A DNA stretch of 64,000 nt from Daphnia pulex (GCF_021134715.1 NC_060028.1:7276501-7340500); one strand, 5' to 3'. Shown: positions 24,274-36,011, counted from the first letter of the stretch. The notes: generated from the letters alone by a model not told the origin. Made by a program: numbers and translations.

Positions 24274-24750
24274 ATGAAGGTATAATCATTCAAATTTTCT
24301 GAAAAAAAAAACTCAATAAAATGCAAGCAGTTATAGCGATACAAAAATGACAAACAATTTTTCCAGGTCTTAATCGTCGCAGCTTTAATTGTTGCTGTTG
24401 TTGCTGACCAAGCACCTTATTATCAGCCGAGTTATTCTCCCTATCCGGAATACAAACCCGAGTACAAGCCGGAATACAAGCCAGAGTATAAGCCGGAATA
24501 CAAGCCCGAATACAAGCCGGAATATCCGAATCAAAAGCCGTACTACGCCGAACCTTCTTACAAGCCAACTTACCCAGAGTATAAGCCAGCTTATACCGAG
24601 CACAAACCGGCTTACCATGAACCAACGTATGCCCACCCAGCCCCAGCCTACAAACCCGCATACAAGCCTTCGTATCCGGAATACAAACCGACTTACTCGT
24701 CTCCACCACAGTATCCTTCCTACGCCCCAACATATCCAGTCAAATATTAA
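24274..24750 (+). CDS. G3: YKPE-repeat secreted protein (129 aa)
   Basis: Exon 1 is ATGAAG (24274-24279), the intron is 87 bp (the longest in the family), and exon 2 is 24367-24750. The signal peptide is MKVLIVAALIVAVVA; then DQAPYYQPSYSPYPE, six YKPE repeats, YPNQ (others have YPTQ), and the full tail ending in YPVKY. Candidate AATAAA signals lie at 24752 and 24862. The mirror partner is G10' at 47.7-48.1 kb. Confidence 0.85.
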
Positions 24751-26565
24751 CAATAAAGCCTAAGTTACATAGTTGATCTTGTAAAAATACTGGCGAATCA
24801 AATCTATATTTTGTGTTTTAGTCAATGTTAAAATGTTGATAAACCAATTCGCATTACTGACAATAAACTGAAGGTATGATAAATATGAAATTTCCCATTA
24901 ATTGACATTTCAAATATAATTTCCCGATCGTTGCTTATGCAGTCAGCGCGTGGAAACGTTGCCGTCACTATTAATGTCGTATATCTCTTCAAAGACGTCT
25001 TAATAAGTGGTTTTGGTATAGGGGAGACTGGAGTAAAATGGGACAGTTTTTGTTTTCCCCCTATATCTCCCAAACTAATTATTTAATTTCTTTAAAATTT
25101 TGTTTTTATGTATTCCATGTTATAATGAACCCCCCATTTTTTTTATATAATTTAATCATGAACCATTTCCCCATAAAATACCTTTAAAGTTGCCTCAGAT
25201 TTGTGGGAGGGGCCTATTTTGGGGGGTAATTGAGGACACTGGGGTGGGTGGTAAGGGACGTCCTCCGTTTTCGCCTTAAAATTCATTAATAAAATTGAAA
25301 AAAATTGAAAAAGTGTTTCACTGCATAGACTCTTCGAGTTTATAAATGTTTCAATTAAATTATTGTGTTAATGAACCTTTTTTCTTATATATACAAATTC
25401 CCTTATGGAGCTGTAGGACATCCTGCGTTGCTAGGTCAGGAAATCGAGCCTCTTAAAAATGCTGTACGCTGACTGGTCCGTAACTGTCCCATTTTAGGCA
25501 AAAACGGCTGTCCCAAACAACCCGATTATGACTCTTTTTTTAAAAAGTTCATACCGTCTAAACAAATTGGTCTAAAATTCTAATTTTTGTTTTAAACGAT
25601 CAAGAAATGAATCAGCTTCATTTCAATATTAAATTTACATGCCATTACCGTTTATTTGTTTCTATAAACATAAAATGGCGGAGACAAAAATTTATAAATA
25701 AAAACCGTTTTTTTAGTTTTGTCAATAACTCATGCAGTTATTGACAAAAATCAACAAAATTTCATGCCGAAGTACATTATACAGATTTACATAACATACT
25801 AAAAAATTTTAAAGTTTTATTAACATCTACTATTTTTCCCCCCACTGTCCCTTTTGACCCGGTGTCCCATTTTACTCCAGTCTCCCCTACACCTTGCCGT
25901 TTGTGCTACAAATCAAAATTTAATAACAATCATACATACTGCTGGGGACACCCAGTCAAATAAAAAAACAGGCAAATGTGGAGATCATTTACCAGTTAGG
26001 TGTTATCATGCTTACATTGTAGTTATACATCGAGTTTGGATGATGCACAATTAAGTATATGGAGACCTCAGTGGTCTGGAATCTATCATACATCAATCAT
26101 ACACAGACTTTGATAGGGTAATAAAGATTAAAAAAAAGCAAATACGCACGAAAATTTCAGGAAAATTTTTTTTAGTCTCAGTCTATTGCAGATTATAAAC
26201 TTAATCAAATAGAGAAAGGCAATTCATTTTCTAAATCAAGGGTGTGAAGGAACAAAGCAACAAATAAGGAATTGATGATGGATTGGAGCGTCGGAGAAGG
26301 AAAACCACATGAGACTGATAGTGATAATCAAGACGTCAACTTATATTTCCTTAAGACAAGGCTGGCATGTCTATGTCTGGTGGTTTTTATTTATTTAATT
26401 TTGTTTTTGCTTTTGCAATAACTCGTGGAGAAATTTTCGCTAAAATAAATAGTGAATCGATAAAATTGTAAACGAAAATCCGCAATAATTTTCCCTGTTA
26501 CTCCTTGCAATTGATAGAATATTATCAGGAGACCATCCCCAAGGGAGGTGTCTCACTCCAAAACA
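24751..26565. other. G3-G4 spacer
   Basis: Holds the 3' flank of G3, the 867-bp transposon, and the G4 upstream region. That upstream region includes a diverged form of the G upstream block near 26430. No other gene is visible. Confidence 0.55.
25021..25887. mobile_element. Non-autonomous DNA transposon with perfect 25-bp TIRs and TA target duplication (867 bp)
   Basis: Both ends start GGGGAGACTGGAGTAAAATG reading inward and match for 25 bp. Flanking TA is duplicated (25019-25020 and 25888-25889). The matching spacer on the other arm (about 47393, and 36781 in the other duplicate) reads straight through with a single TA, so it is an empty site. No transposase ORF is present. It resembles a Tc1/mariner-type MITE by target choice; I cannot name the family. 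Confidence 0.85.
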
Positions 26566-26602
26566 TATAAAAGCAATCAGTCCATAGAACAAAAGTATCA
26601 GT
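26566..26602 (+). promoter_or_regulatory. Core promoter of G4
   Basis: TATAAA at 26566 and TATCAGTT with initiator A at 26600. Confidence 0.75.
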
Positions 26603-26648
26603 TATCAATTCATCCTTCGTCTTAGCTTGTTAATATCATCTAAACAGC

Positions 26649-27117
26649 ATGAAGGTTTGTTAATTCTATATTAAATAAGGACATTCAGCAGTGTCTACCA
26701 AAATGACAAATTATTTATTAGGTCTTAATCATCACCACTCTAATTGTTGCCGTTGTTGCTGACCGAGCTCCCTATTATCAGTCGAGCTACTCTCCCTATC
26801 CAGAATACAAGCCGGAGTACAAGCCGGAGTACAAGCCGGAGTACAAGCCAGAGTACAAGCCGGAATACAAGCCAGAGTACAAGCCGGAATATCCAACTCA
26901 AAGGCCGTACTACGCAGAACCAGCTTACAAACACACTTACCCAGAATACAAGCCAGCTTATACCGAGCACAAACCGGCTTACCACGAACCGACGTATGCC
27001 CACTCGGCCCCAGCCTACAAACCCGCATACAAGCCTGCGTATCCGGAATACAAACCGACTTACTCGTCTCCACCACAGTATCCTTCCTACGCCCCCACAT
27101 ATCCAGTCAAATATTAA
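26649..27117 (+). CDS. G4: YKPE-repeat secreted protein (133 aa)
   Basis: Exon 1 is ATGAAG (26649-26654), the intron is 67 bp, and exon 2 is 26722-27117. The signal peptide is MKVLIITTLIVAVVA, followed by DRAPYYQSSYSPYPE, seven YKPE repeats, YPTQRPYY (Arg where most have Lys) and the tail, here with YKHTYPEYK and YAHSAPAY variants. AATAAA lies at 27187. The 10,612-bp tandem repeat unit starts inside the intron of this gene, so the second copy at 37334 lacks exon 1 and promoter. Confidence 0.85.
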
Positions 27118-28285
27118 AAAAACAGCAACGTCACTCACATTGCTCATCATGTAAATTTATCTGTGATGAATTTCATCTTGCGTTTCAATAAATGTTTCGT
27201 CTATATCAAGGTTTCGTATCATTTATTACAATTTTATAACTTTCGGCGAATGTTTTTTTTTCAGACTTGAACTTCTTTTCTTTTTGAAACCATCGGCTTT
27301 GAATGTCAAATGCTTTTTCAGGAATATTAATCTAAGCGATTTATGGTTTTACCGAATGTTTTTCCTGTTTTCTTCAATGCGCAAGACATAATCGTTATAA
27401 AGCGACACTGCATTGACTTATTCCGATTTCAGCATATTTTGGGCGTTGGCCTCTGTAGCCCTTTTTGGGAGATTAAAATCCCAATTTAAAAAATTGCACA
27501 TCTGTGAAAGTGTGATACAAATACTCCATTAGAAAAGGAAGTAAAATACCCAGATCATTCTACCGCAGTTTGTCGCTGAAGTTTTATTTTCAATTTTCAA
27601 GTAAAATAAGATACATATATTTTCATAAGAAGTTGTAATCACCAGCTCTTGAGCAATTTAGATTCGATGGTTTGTATTTTGAATACAAGAAATTATGCCC
27701 TTTTTTCTTGCCTTGTAAGTTCATCACCATCTGGGATATAATGCATGCATATGTTTTGAGGCCATGGGTTCGTTTTATTATTTCGTGGGATCTCCCTATA
27801 GATAACAATAACGAACTTTGGTAATAATACGCCAACTGATAATAAAAAAGACAATTACCGGAAAAAAGTCAACAGCAGTCAAGTCTGTGGCAGATTGGAA
27901 GAGCAAGATAATTTATTTTCTAAAGCAAGGAGTATGAAGGAACAATGCAACAAATAGAGAATCGATCGGAATCTATGGCGATTCAAACCATGATGGCCAG
28001 AAAGCCACATGAGATTCGGTAATTAAGATGTCGCTCTATTTCCTGCAAGATAAGAGAAGAATGCCATCAGCAGTGGTGGTTTCCGATAGATTTCCTATTT
28101 GGCTTCGGCACACCTCAAGGAGAAATTTTCCGCAAAAATAAAAAGTGAAAATGTATCGGCAATTACTTGATTCGATGAATTGAAATGAAAAACAGCCAAA
28201 TTGTCCCCGTTCTTATTTTCTATTTGTCGAATTGTATCAGGAAACCATCGCCAAAGGAGGTGTGTCAATCTAGCTAGTATATGTA
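27118..28285. other. G4-G5 spacer
   Basis: Contains the 3' flank of G4 with AATAAA at 27187, AT-rich DNA, and the conserved upstream block of G5 at 28112-28140. A 70-codon minus-strand open frame near 27.7 kb is not supported as a gene. Confidence 0.55.
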
Positions 28286-28321
28286 TATAAACAACCAGAC
28301 GTCAGCGGAAAGGCAATCAGT
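28286..28321 (+). promoter_or_regulatory. Core promoter of G5
   Basis: TATAAA at 28286 and CAATCAGTT with initiator A at 28319, 33 bp apart. The copy in the second repeat unit is at 38898-38933. Confidence 0.75.
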
Positions 28322-28362
28322 TATCCATTCAGCTTGTATTCAGTAATATCAACTAAAACAAC

Positions 28363-28866
28363 ATGAAGGTTTGTTAATTCTTTTTTAATGAGATGTTCAG
28401 ACGATGTGTCCATTAATAGGGCAATTTAATGTTTCATTAGGTCTTAATCATCGCCATTTTAATTGCTGCTGTTGTTGCTGACCAAGCACCCTATTATCAG
28501 CCTAGCTACTACCCCGAATACAAGCCGGAGTACAAGCCAGAGTATAAGCCGGAATACAAGCCCGAATACAAGCCGGAGTACAAGCCGGAGTATAAGCCGG
28601 AATACAAGCCCGAATACAAGCCGGAGTACAAGCCGGAATACCCCACTCAAAAGCCGTACTACGCAGAACCATCTTACAAACCCACTTACCCAGAGTATAA
28701 GCCAGCTTATACCGAGCATAAACCGGCTTACCATGAACCAACGTATGCCCACCCGGCCCCAGCCTACAAACCCGCATACAAACCTGCGTATCCGGAATAC
28801 AAACCAACTTACTCATCTCCACCACAGTATCCTTCCTACGCCCCAACATATCCAGTCAAATATTAA
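28363..28866 (+). CDS. G5: YKPE-repeat secreted protein (143 aa), family reference
   Basis: Exon 1 is ATGAAG (28363-28368), the intron is 72 bp, and exon 2 is 28441-28866. The signal peptide (MKVLIIAILIAAVVA) is followed by DQAPYYQPSYYPE, ten YKPE repeats and a tail of about 75 residues made of YKP, YPE, YAP and SSPP motifs, ending YPVKY. The protein has no Cys or Trp, and roughly a quarter of its residues are Tyr, with Pro and Lys next. Such proteins are typically extracellular, and Tyr can be oxidised to DOPA or dityrosine for crosslinking. Composition recalls mussel foot proteins and cuticle or eggshell proteins, but I recognise no named domain. The function is unknown. AATAAA lies at 28933. 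The mirror copy G8 appears to encode the same protein. Confidence 0.87.
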
Positions 28867-30011
28867 AACAATTGCGTCTATCTTGTAGCCCATCATATAA
28901 ATTTGTCTGCGATGAATTTCACTTTGCGTTTTAATAAATTTTTGTCGCTCAAGATTCATTGTCATTTTTTAAAATTTGATTATTATTTATTGGTACCTGA
29001 ACTTCTCCTCGTTCAAATCAGTCACTCATGAATGTCAAGTGCACTTTCAAGAATATAATTCTTGGTGCGAATTACGGATTTACTGATTGTTTTCGTTTTC
29101 TTCGATGTAGACCACTCACTATCACTCTGGAACTCGAAAAGATTGGAAGAAAGGAAGAAATTTAGGTCAGTATATTTTGAAAGGGTTCTCTAATGCTACA
29201 GTCTAGTATTGTCTAATCATAGTAATCAAAATCTAATAAATGCACACCTGTGACACATATACTGAAATAATTTTAAAAATCGTAACATCTAGATATCATT
29301 TACCAAAGTAAGTAGCCTATACTTTATTGCCAATATTTCTCACTCAAATTAGATCCATAATTTAATGACTAATCAACTTCAGAAATTTGAATCAAGATTT
29401 TGTGTTAATAAATGACGCAAATGACGACGTGAATTCACCTTGCCTTGCAAGTATTACCGTATTGTACATTGTCGTTTGGGTGGCGCAAGTGTTTTGAGGC
29501 GAATGGTTCACTAAATGATTTTATGGGGTATATCGTAACATCACGACGGTCTGCAGTAATAAAACCAAGCAGAAAATATGCGCAGACATTTTTAGAAAAA
29601 TTCCTGGTAGTCTACAATTGCAGAAAAGAAGATATAAAACAGAGAAAGATAATTAATTTTTTAGCAATAAATGGGAAGAAACACAAATAAAAATGGATAC
29701 GATGATATGGAATGAGGATCGTTGGAGCGAGAAAGACACACGAGACTGATCATTAAGACGTCGCCCTATTTTTTCTAAGATAGGCTAATGCGGGATTGAC
29801 CATATCATTGGTGTTTTCCGATAGATTTCTATTTTTGGCATACCTCAGCAAGGAGAAATTCCCGCAAGAATTAAGAGTGAAAATATATTGCCAAAACTTG
29901 GATTAATGAAACTGATTTGAACAACCGCAAAAGTTTTACTTGTTATTATTTTCTATTAGTCAAATTCTGTCAGTAAACCATCGTAAAAAGAATGTGTATC
30001 ACTCCAGTAAA
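28867..30011. other. G5-G6 spacer
   Basis: Contains the G5 3' flank, AT-rich DNA, and the G6 upstream region, with a diverged G upstream block at about 29845-29880. An 81-codon plus-strand open frame (29445-29690) has no signal peptide, splice context or recognised domain. Confidence 0.5.
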
Positions 30012-30048
30012 TATAAAACCTACCAGACATCAGTGGAAAAGTATCAGT
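30012..30048 (+). promoter_or_regulatory. Core promoter of G6
   Basis: TATAAA at 30012 and TATCAGTC with initiator A at 30046. The copy in the second repeat unit is at 40624-40660. Confidence 0.75.
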
Positions 30049-30089
30049 CATCAACTCATCCTTTGTTCAAGAACATAATCTTAAACAAT

Positions 30090-30576
30090 ATGAAGGTTTC
30101 AATTTTTTTTACCATTTTTATTGAAAGAAATTCGACTAATAGGGAAATAATATAATGTTTCATAATAGGTCTTATTAATCATCGCCGCTTTAATTGCAGC
30201 TGTTGTTGCTGATAAAACACCCTATTATCAGCAGCCAAGCTACTATCAAGAATACAAACCGGAGTACAAGCCAGAATACAAGCCGGAGTACAAGCCGGAG
30301 TATAAGCCCGAATACAAGCCGGAGTACAAACCAGACTACAAGCCGGAATATCCAACTCAAAAACCGTACTACGCCGAACCTTCTTACAAGCCCACTTACC
30401 CAGAATATAAACCAGCTTATACCGAGCACAAACCGGCTTACCATGGACCAACGTATGCCCACCCAGCCCCAGCCTACAAACCCGCATACAAGCCTGCGTA
30501 TCCGGAATACAAACCGACTTACTCGTCTCCACCACAGTATCCTTCCTACGCCCCAACATATCCAGTAAAATATTAA
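30090..30576 (+). CDS. G6: YKPE-repeat secreted protein (137 aa)
   Basis: Exon 1 is ATGAAG (30090-30095), the intron is 73 bp with a non-consensus GTTTCA donor, and exon 2 is 30169-30576. The signal peptide is MKVLLIIAALIAAVVA; then DKTPYYQQPSYYQE, eight repeats (one is YKPD), and the tail with YHGPTYAHPAP, a variant shared only with G7 and G10. If unspliced, the intron would stop at a TAA near its end, unlike G7. AATAAA lies at 30684. Confidence 0.85.
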
Positions 30577-32115
30577 CAAAGTCTAAGTTAATAGTTGATC
30601 TTGTAAAAATACCGGCAAAACAAATCCATATTTTGTGTTTTAGTATATGTTAAAATGTTGATAAACGAATTCGTATAACTGACAATAAACTGTTTGTAAA
30701 ATAAATATGATTTTGTTCATTATTGATACTTGAAATATTATTTCTCGATCGTTGCAGTTAGTGCGTGATAACGTTACCGTTACTATTAATGTATGTCTCT
30801 TCAAAGACGTCATTAGTGGTTTTATATGCCTTACCGTTTATTTCTACGGTAAAAAATTCAAATTTAAGAACAATTAACTGCACACTGGTGACACACAGAT
30901 TCAAATCAGGCAAATGTCGGGATTATTTACAAATTTGTAGTTAACACGCTTAAATTGTAGTTACCTGGAATTTGGATGGTGCGCAATAAGGTGTGTGGAG
31001 ACCTCAGGTTCCCTTTATTATTTTATGGGCTAGCTTCTATCATAGGTGAGAGTGGGTTATAAAGTCCGTTGTACTATGTGAAACAGCAAGTTAAAAATAT
31101 TTAATTTAGTTAGAAAATTCTAAAATTAATACATGACGTTGTTCATAGGTATCTACTTTATTCCATAAAAAATCATTACTTTTGTACTTTAAGTTTTTAA
31201 GTTTTTTAATAAATAAAAAAAGAACTCTAAAATTCTTAAAAAACACCGGATTTTTTGGAATTTACTCAAAATTTCAAAATTTTATAAAAAAAGAGAGATA
31301 CCAAAAGTATAGATATACCTTTTATCTTTAATAAAAAAAAAATAATTTTTTACTTTAAAAATGTGTTTTGTAATTCAAGTTTTCCCAAAAGCATGCCAAA
31401 AAACCAAAATGTGGGGTAAATTGGGACCAAAAGGGAGTCTGTAATGGGCGGAGCTTAGCTCAGTGGCAATGATGAGAAAATAATAATTTTGAAACAATTA
31501 ATTTTCTTAATTTAGCAATAAACTAAAATCTTAGCGAAAAACAAATACTAGGTGGCAAATATAATAGCATTATATTTTTAAATTAATTTATAACAATATT
31601 TTAGTGCTAAATTTAGAGTTATCGCCCTGTCTCATATAAACCCCGAATTTTTCCACGCCCACTTTTTTTCTGCAACTTTCAAAATCGATAGCGGGTAAAC
31701 TAATGACTCATAAAATAAAATAAAAAATACTAGAAATAGAAAAAAGTGAGAAAAATACAATAAAACAACTATTATTTAAATCGGATGATTGGGAAAGACC
31801 CAACACGAGAAAAACCAATTAATGTTCTAAATCAAGGAGAAGTTAAGTTAGGAGAAGTGTAAGGAGGAAAAAACCACTATGACGTCTTTGAAGAAACATA
31901 CTTTAATAGTGACGGTAACGTTATCACGCACTAACTGCAACGATCGAGAAATAATATTTCAAGTATCAATTTGAACAAAATCATATTTATTTTACATGCA
32001 GTGTATTGTCAGTTATACGAATTCGTTTATCAACATTTTAACATATACTAAAACACAAAATATGGATTTGGTTTGCCGGTATTTTTTACAAGATCAACTA
32101 TTAACTTAGCCTTTG
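30577..32115. other. Palindrome centre between convergent G6 and G7
   Basis: The arms extend to about 30823 and from about 31872. The spacer between them (about 1.05 kb) starts with a diverged paralogue of the G3-G4 spacer (about 30830-31015) and continues as very AT-rich DNA with no supported gene. Convergent polyadenylation regions of G6 and G7 flank it. Confidence 0.6.
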
Positions 32116-32604
32116 TTAATATTTTACTGGATATGTTGGGGCGTAGGAAGGATACTGTGGTGGAGACGAGTAAGTCGGTTTGTATTCCGGATACGCAGGC
32201 TTGTATGCGGGTTTGTAGGCTGGGGCTGGGTGGGCATACGTTGGTCCATGGTAAGCCGGTTTGTGCTCGGTATAAGCTGGTTTATATTCTGGGTAAGTGG
32301 GCTTGTAAGAAGGTTCGGCGTAGTACGGTTTTTGAGTTGGATATTCCGGCTTGTAGTCTGGTTTGTACTCCGGCTTGTATTCGGGCTTATACTCCGGCTT
32401 GTACTCCGGCTTGTATTCTGGCTTGTACTCCGGTTTGTATTCTTTATAGTAGCTTGGCTGCTGATAATAGGGTGTTTTATCAGCAACAACAGCTGCAATT
32501 AAAGCGGCGATGATTAATATAAGACCTATTATGAAACATTGTATTATTTCCCTATTAGTCGAATTTCTTTCAATAAAAATGGTAAAAAAATTTGAAACCT
32601 TCAT
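32116..32604 (-). CDS. G7: YKPE-repeat gene with frame-disrupting 2-bp insertion; readable only with the intron retained
   Basis: Exon 1 is ATGAAG (32604-32599). Splicing at the family sites (acceptor before 32525) gives GTC TTA TAT TAA, a stop at codon 6, because exon 2 has two extra bases relative to G6. If the 73-bp intron is kept, the frame is open from ATG to the normal stop, giving 162 aa. This works because the intron stop of G6 (TAA) is CAA here and the 2-bp insertion restores phase. The retained form has an insert of about 25 residues before the hydrophobic IIGLILIIAALIAAVVA segment, eight repeats and the HGP tail variant. It could be a pseudogene or an intron-derived N-terminus; RNA evidence is needed to decide. 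Confidence 0.6.
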   Translation of the reverse strand: MKVSNFFTIFIERNSTNREIIQCFIIGLILIIAALIAAVVADKTPYYQQPSYYKEYKPEYKPEYKPEYKPEYKPEYKPEYKPDYKPEYPTQKPYYAEPSYKPTYPEYKPAYTEHKPAYHGPTYAHPAPAYKPAYKPAYPEYKPTYSSPPQYPSYAPTYPVKY

Positions 32605-32647
32605 ATTGTTTAAGATTATGTTCTTGAACAAAGGATGAATCGATGAC

Positions 32648-32682
32648 TGATACTTTTCCACTGATGTCTGGTAGGTTTTATA
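32648..32682 (-). promoter_or_regulatory. Core promoter of G7
   Basis: TATAAA at 32682-32677 and TCAGT with A at 32648, intact despite the coding lesion. The second copy is at 43260-43294. Confidence 0.7.
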
Positions 32683-33825
32683 TTCACTGGAGTGATACAC
32701 ATTCTTTTTACGATGGTTTACTGACAGAATTTGACTAATAGAAAATAATAACAAGTAAAACTTTTGCGGTTGTTCAAATCAGTTTCATTTATCCAAGTTT
32801 TGGCAATATATTTTCACTCTTAATTCTTGCGGGAATTTCTCCTTGCTGAGGTATGCCAAAAATAGAAATCTATCGGAAAACACCAATGATATGGTCAATC
32901 CCGCATTAGCCTATCTTAGAAAAAATAGGGCGACGTCTTAATGATCAGTCTCGTGTGTTTTTCTCGCTCCAACGATCCTCATTCCATCATCGTATCCATT
33001 TTTATTTGTGTTTCTTCCCATTTATTGCTAAAAAATTAATTATCTTTCTCTGTTTTATATCTTCTTTTCTGCAATTGTAGACTACCAGGAATTTTTCTAA
33101 AAATGTCTGCGCATATTTTCTGCTTGGTTTTATTACTGCAGACCGTCGTGATGTTACGATATACCCCATAAAATCATTTAGTGAACCATTCGCCTCAAAA
33201 CACTTGCGCCACCCAAACGACAATGTACAATACGGTAATACTTGCAAGGCAAGGTGAATTCACGTCGTCATTTGCGTCATTTATTAACACAAAATCTTGA
33301 TTCAAATTTCTGAAGTTGATTAGTCATTAAATTATGGATCTAATTTGAGTGAGAAATATTGGCAATAAAGTATAGGCTACTTACTTTGGTAAATGATATC
33401 TAGATGTTACGATTTTTAAAATTATTTCAGTATATGTGTCACAGGTGTGCATTTATTAGATTTTGATTACTATGATTAGACAACACTAGACTGTAGCATT
33501 AGAGAACCCTTTCAAAATATACTGACCTAAATTTCTTCCTGTCTTCCAATCTTTTCGAGTTCCAGAGTGATAGTGAGTGGTCTACATCGAAGAAAACGAA
33601 AACAATCAGTAAATCCGTAATTCGCACCAAGAATTATATTCTTGAAAGTGCACTTGACATTCATGAGTGACTGATTTGAACGAGGAGAAGTTCAGGTACC
33701 AATAAATAATAATCAAATTTTAAAAAATGACAATGAATCTTGAGCGACAAAAATTTATTAAAACGCAAAGTGAAATTCATCGCAGACAAATTTATATGAT
33801 GGGCTACAAGATAGACGCAATTGTT
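32683..33825. other. G7-G8 spacer
   Basis: Mirror of the G5-G6 spacer: G7 upstream region, AT-rich middle and the G8 3' flank. No supported gene. Confidence 0.5.
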
Positions 33826-34332
33826 TTAATATTTGACTGGATATGTTGGGGCGTAGGAAGGATACTGTGGTGGAGATGAGTAAGTTGGTTTGTATTCCGG
33901 ATACGCAGGTTTGTATGCGGGTTTGTAGGCTGGGGCCGGGTGGGCATACGTTGGTTCATGGTAAGCCGGTTTATGCTCGGTATAAGCTGGCTTATACTCT
34001 GGGTAAGTGGGTTTGTAAGATGGTTCTGCGTAGTACGGCTTTTGAGTGGGGTATTCCGGCTTGTACTCCGGCTTGTATTCGGGCTTGTATTCCGGCTTAT
34101 ACTCCGGCTTGTACTCCGGCTTGTATTCGGGCTTGTATTCCGGCTTATACTCTGGCTTGTACTCCGGCTTGTATTCGGGGTAGTAGCTAGGCTGATAATA
34201 GGGTGCTTGGTCAGCAACAACAGCAGCAATTAAAATGGCGATGATTAAGACCTAATGAAACATTAAATTGCCCTATTAATGGACACATCGTCTGAACATC
34301 TCATTAAAAAAGAATTAATAACAAACCTTCAT
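33826..34332 (-). CDS. G8: YKPE-repeat secreted protein (143 aa), mirror of G5
   Basis: Exon 1 is ATGAAG (34332-34327), the intron is 75 bp (3 bp longer than in G5), and exon 2 is 34251-33826. The coding sequence appears to match G5 throughout: ten repeats and the YHEPTYAHPAP tail. Identity of the two coding regions alongside a diverged intron points to recent arm-to-arm conversion or selection. Confidence 0.85.
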
Positions 34333-34375
34333 GTTGTTTTAGTTGATATTACTGAATACAAGCTGAATGGATAAC

Positions 34376-34409
34376 TGATTGCCTTTCCGCTGACGTCTGG
34401 TTGTTTATA
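34376..34409 (-). promoter_or_regulatory. Core promoter of G8
   Basis: TATAAA at 34409-34404 and TCAGT with A at 34376, 33 bp apart, as in its mirror G5. Confidence 0.75.
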
Positions 34410-35542
34410 TACATATACTAGCTAGATTGACACACCTCCTTTGGCGATGGTTTCCTGATACAATTCGACAAATAGAAAATAAGAACGGGGACAATTTGGC
34501 TGTTTTTCATTTCAATTCATCGAATCAAGTAATTGCCGAAACATTTTCACTTTTTATTTTTGCGGAAAATTTCTCCTTGAGGTGTGCCGAAGCCAAATAG
34601 GAAATCTATCGGAAACCACCACTGCTGATGGCATTCTTCTCTTATCTTGCAGGAAATAGAGCGACATCTCAATTACCGAATCTCATGTGGCTTTCTGGCC
34701 ATCATGGTTTGAATCGCCATAGATTCCGATCGATTCTCTATTTGTTGCATTGTTCCTTCAGCATCTTGCTCTTCCACAGACTAGACTGCTGTTTACTTTT
34801 TTCCGGTAATTGTCTTTTTTATTATCAGTTGGCGTCTTATTACCAAAGTTCGTTATTGTTATCTATAGGGAGATCCCACGAAATAATAAAACGAACCCAT
34901 GGCCTCAAAACACTTATGCATGCATTATATCCCAGATGGTGATGAACTTACAAGGCAAGAAAAAAGGGCATAATTTCTTGTATTCAAAATACAAATCATC
35001 GAATCTAAATTGCTCAAGAGCTGATTACAACTTCTTATGAAAATATATGTATCTTATTTTACTTGAAAATTGAAAATAAAACTTCAGCGACAAACTGGTA
35101 GAATGATCTAGGTATTTTACTTCCTTTTCTATTGGAGCATTTGTATCACACTTTCACAGCTGTGCAATTTTTTAAATTGGGATTTTAATCTCCCAAAAAG
35201 GGCTACAGAGGCCAACGCCCAAAATATGCTGAAATCGGAATAAGTCAATGCAGTGTCGCTTTATAACGATTATGTCTTGCGCATTGAAGAAAACAGGAAA
35301 AACATTCGGTAAAACCATAAATCGCTTAGATTAATATTCCTGAAAAGGCATTTGACATTCAAAGCCGATGGTTTCAAAAAGAAAAGAAGTTCAAGTCTGA
35401 AAAAAAACATTCGCCGAAAGTTATAAAATTGTAATAAATGATACGAAGTCTTGATATAGACGAAACATTTATTGAAACGCAAGATGAAATTCATCACAGA
35501 TAAATTTACATGATGAGCAATGTGAGTGACGTTGCTGTTTTT
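34410..35542. other. G8-G9 spacer
   Basis: Mirror of the G4-G5 spacer. It contains the G8 upstream block near 34560-34590 and the G9 3' flank. Plus-strand open frames here (34628-35040) read into spacer sequence and are not supported. Confidence 0.5.
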
Positions 35543-36011
35543 TTAATATTTGACTGGATATGTGGGGGCGTAGGAAGGATACTGTGGTGGAGACGAGTAA
35601 GTCGGTTTGTATTCCGGATACGCAGGCTTGTATGCGGGTTTGTAGGCTGGGGCCGGGTGGGCATACGTTGGTTCGTGGTAAGCCGGTTTGTGCTCGGTAT
35701 AAGCTGGCTTGTATTCTGGGTAACTGGGTTTGTAAGCTGGTTCTGCGTAGTACGGTCTTTGAGTTGGATATTCCAGCTTGTACCCTGGCTTGTATTCCGG
35801 CTTGTACTCTGGCTTGTACTCCGGCTTGTACTCCGGCTTGTACTCCGGCTTGTATTCTGGATAGGGAGAGTAGCTCGACTGATAATAGGGAGCTCGGTCA
35901 GCAACAACGGCAACAATTAGAGTGGTGATGATTAAGACCTAATAAATAATTTGTCATTTTGGTAGACACTGCTGAAAGTCCTTATTTTATATAGAATTAA
36001 CAAACCTTCAT
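35543..36011 (-). CDS. G9: YKPE-repeat secreted protein (133 aa), mirror of G4
   Basis: Exon 1 is ATGAAG (36011-36006), the intron is 67 bp, and exon 2 is 35938-35543. Same signal peptide and seven-unit repeat array as G4, but two repeat positions have changed (YKPG and YKLE), and the tail has YKPSYPEYK where G4 has YKHTYPEYK. The frame is intact. Confidence 0.85.

Larger units (their letters stand above)
20665..30823. repeat. Left arm of the giant inverted repeat (G1-G6)
   Basis: Read rightward this arm carries G1(-), G2(-), G3(+), G4(+), G5(+), G6(+). The same genes, in reverse order and orientation, make up the right arm, with conserved spacers. The arm differs from its partner by a 1010-bp element at 21634, an 867-bp element at 25021, and scattered substitutions and small indels. 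Outer and inner limits are read by eye and are good to a few tens of bases. Confidence 0.85.

Noticed and set aside
29445-29690. 81-codon open frame in the G5-G6 spacer, with identical or mirrored copies near 33.1, 40.1 and 43.7 kb.
   Set aside because: Its conservation is explained by the duplications. Composition is ordinary, and there is no promoter, splice structure or domain.
30830-31871. Possible degenerate relative of the 867-bp transposon in the palindrome centre (GGTGAGAGTGGGTTATAAA near 31040).
   Set aside because: Only one end resembles the TIR and no matching opposite end or TA duplication could be found.
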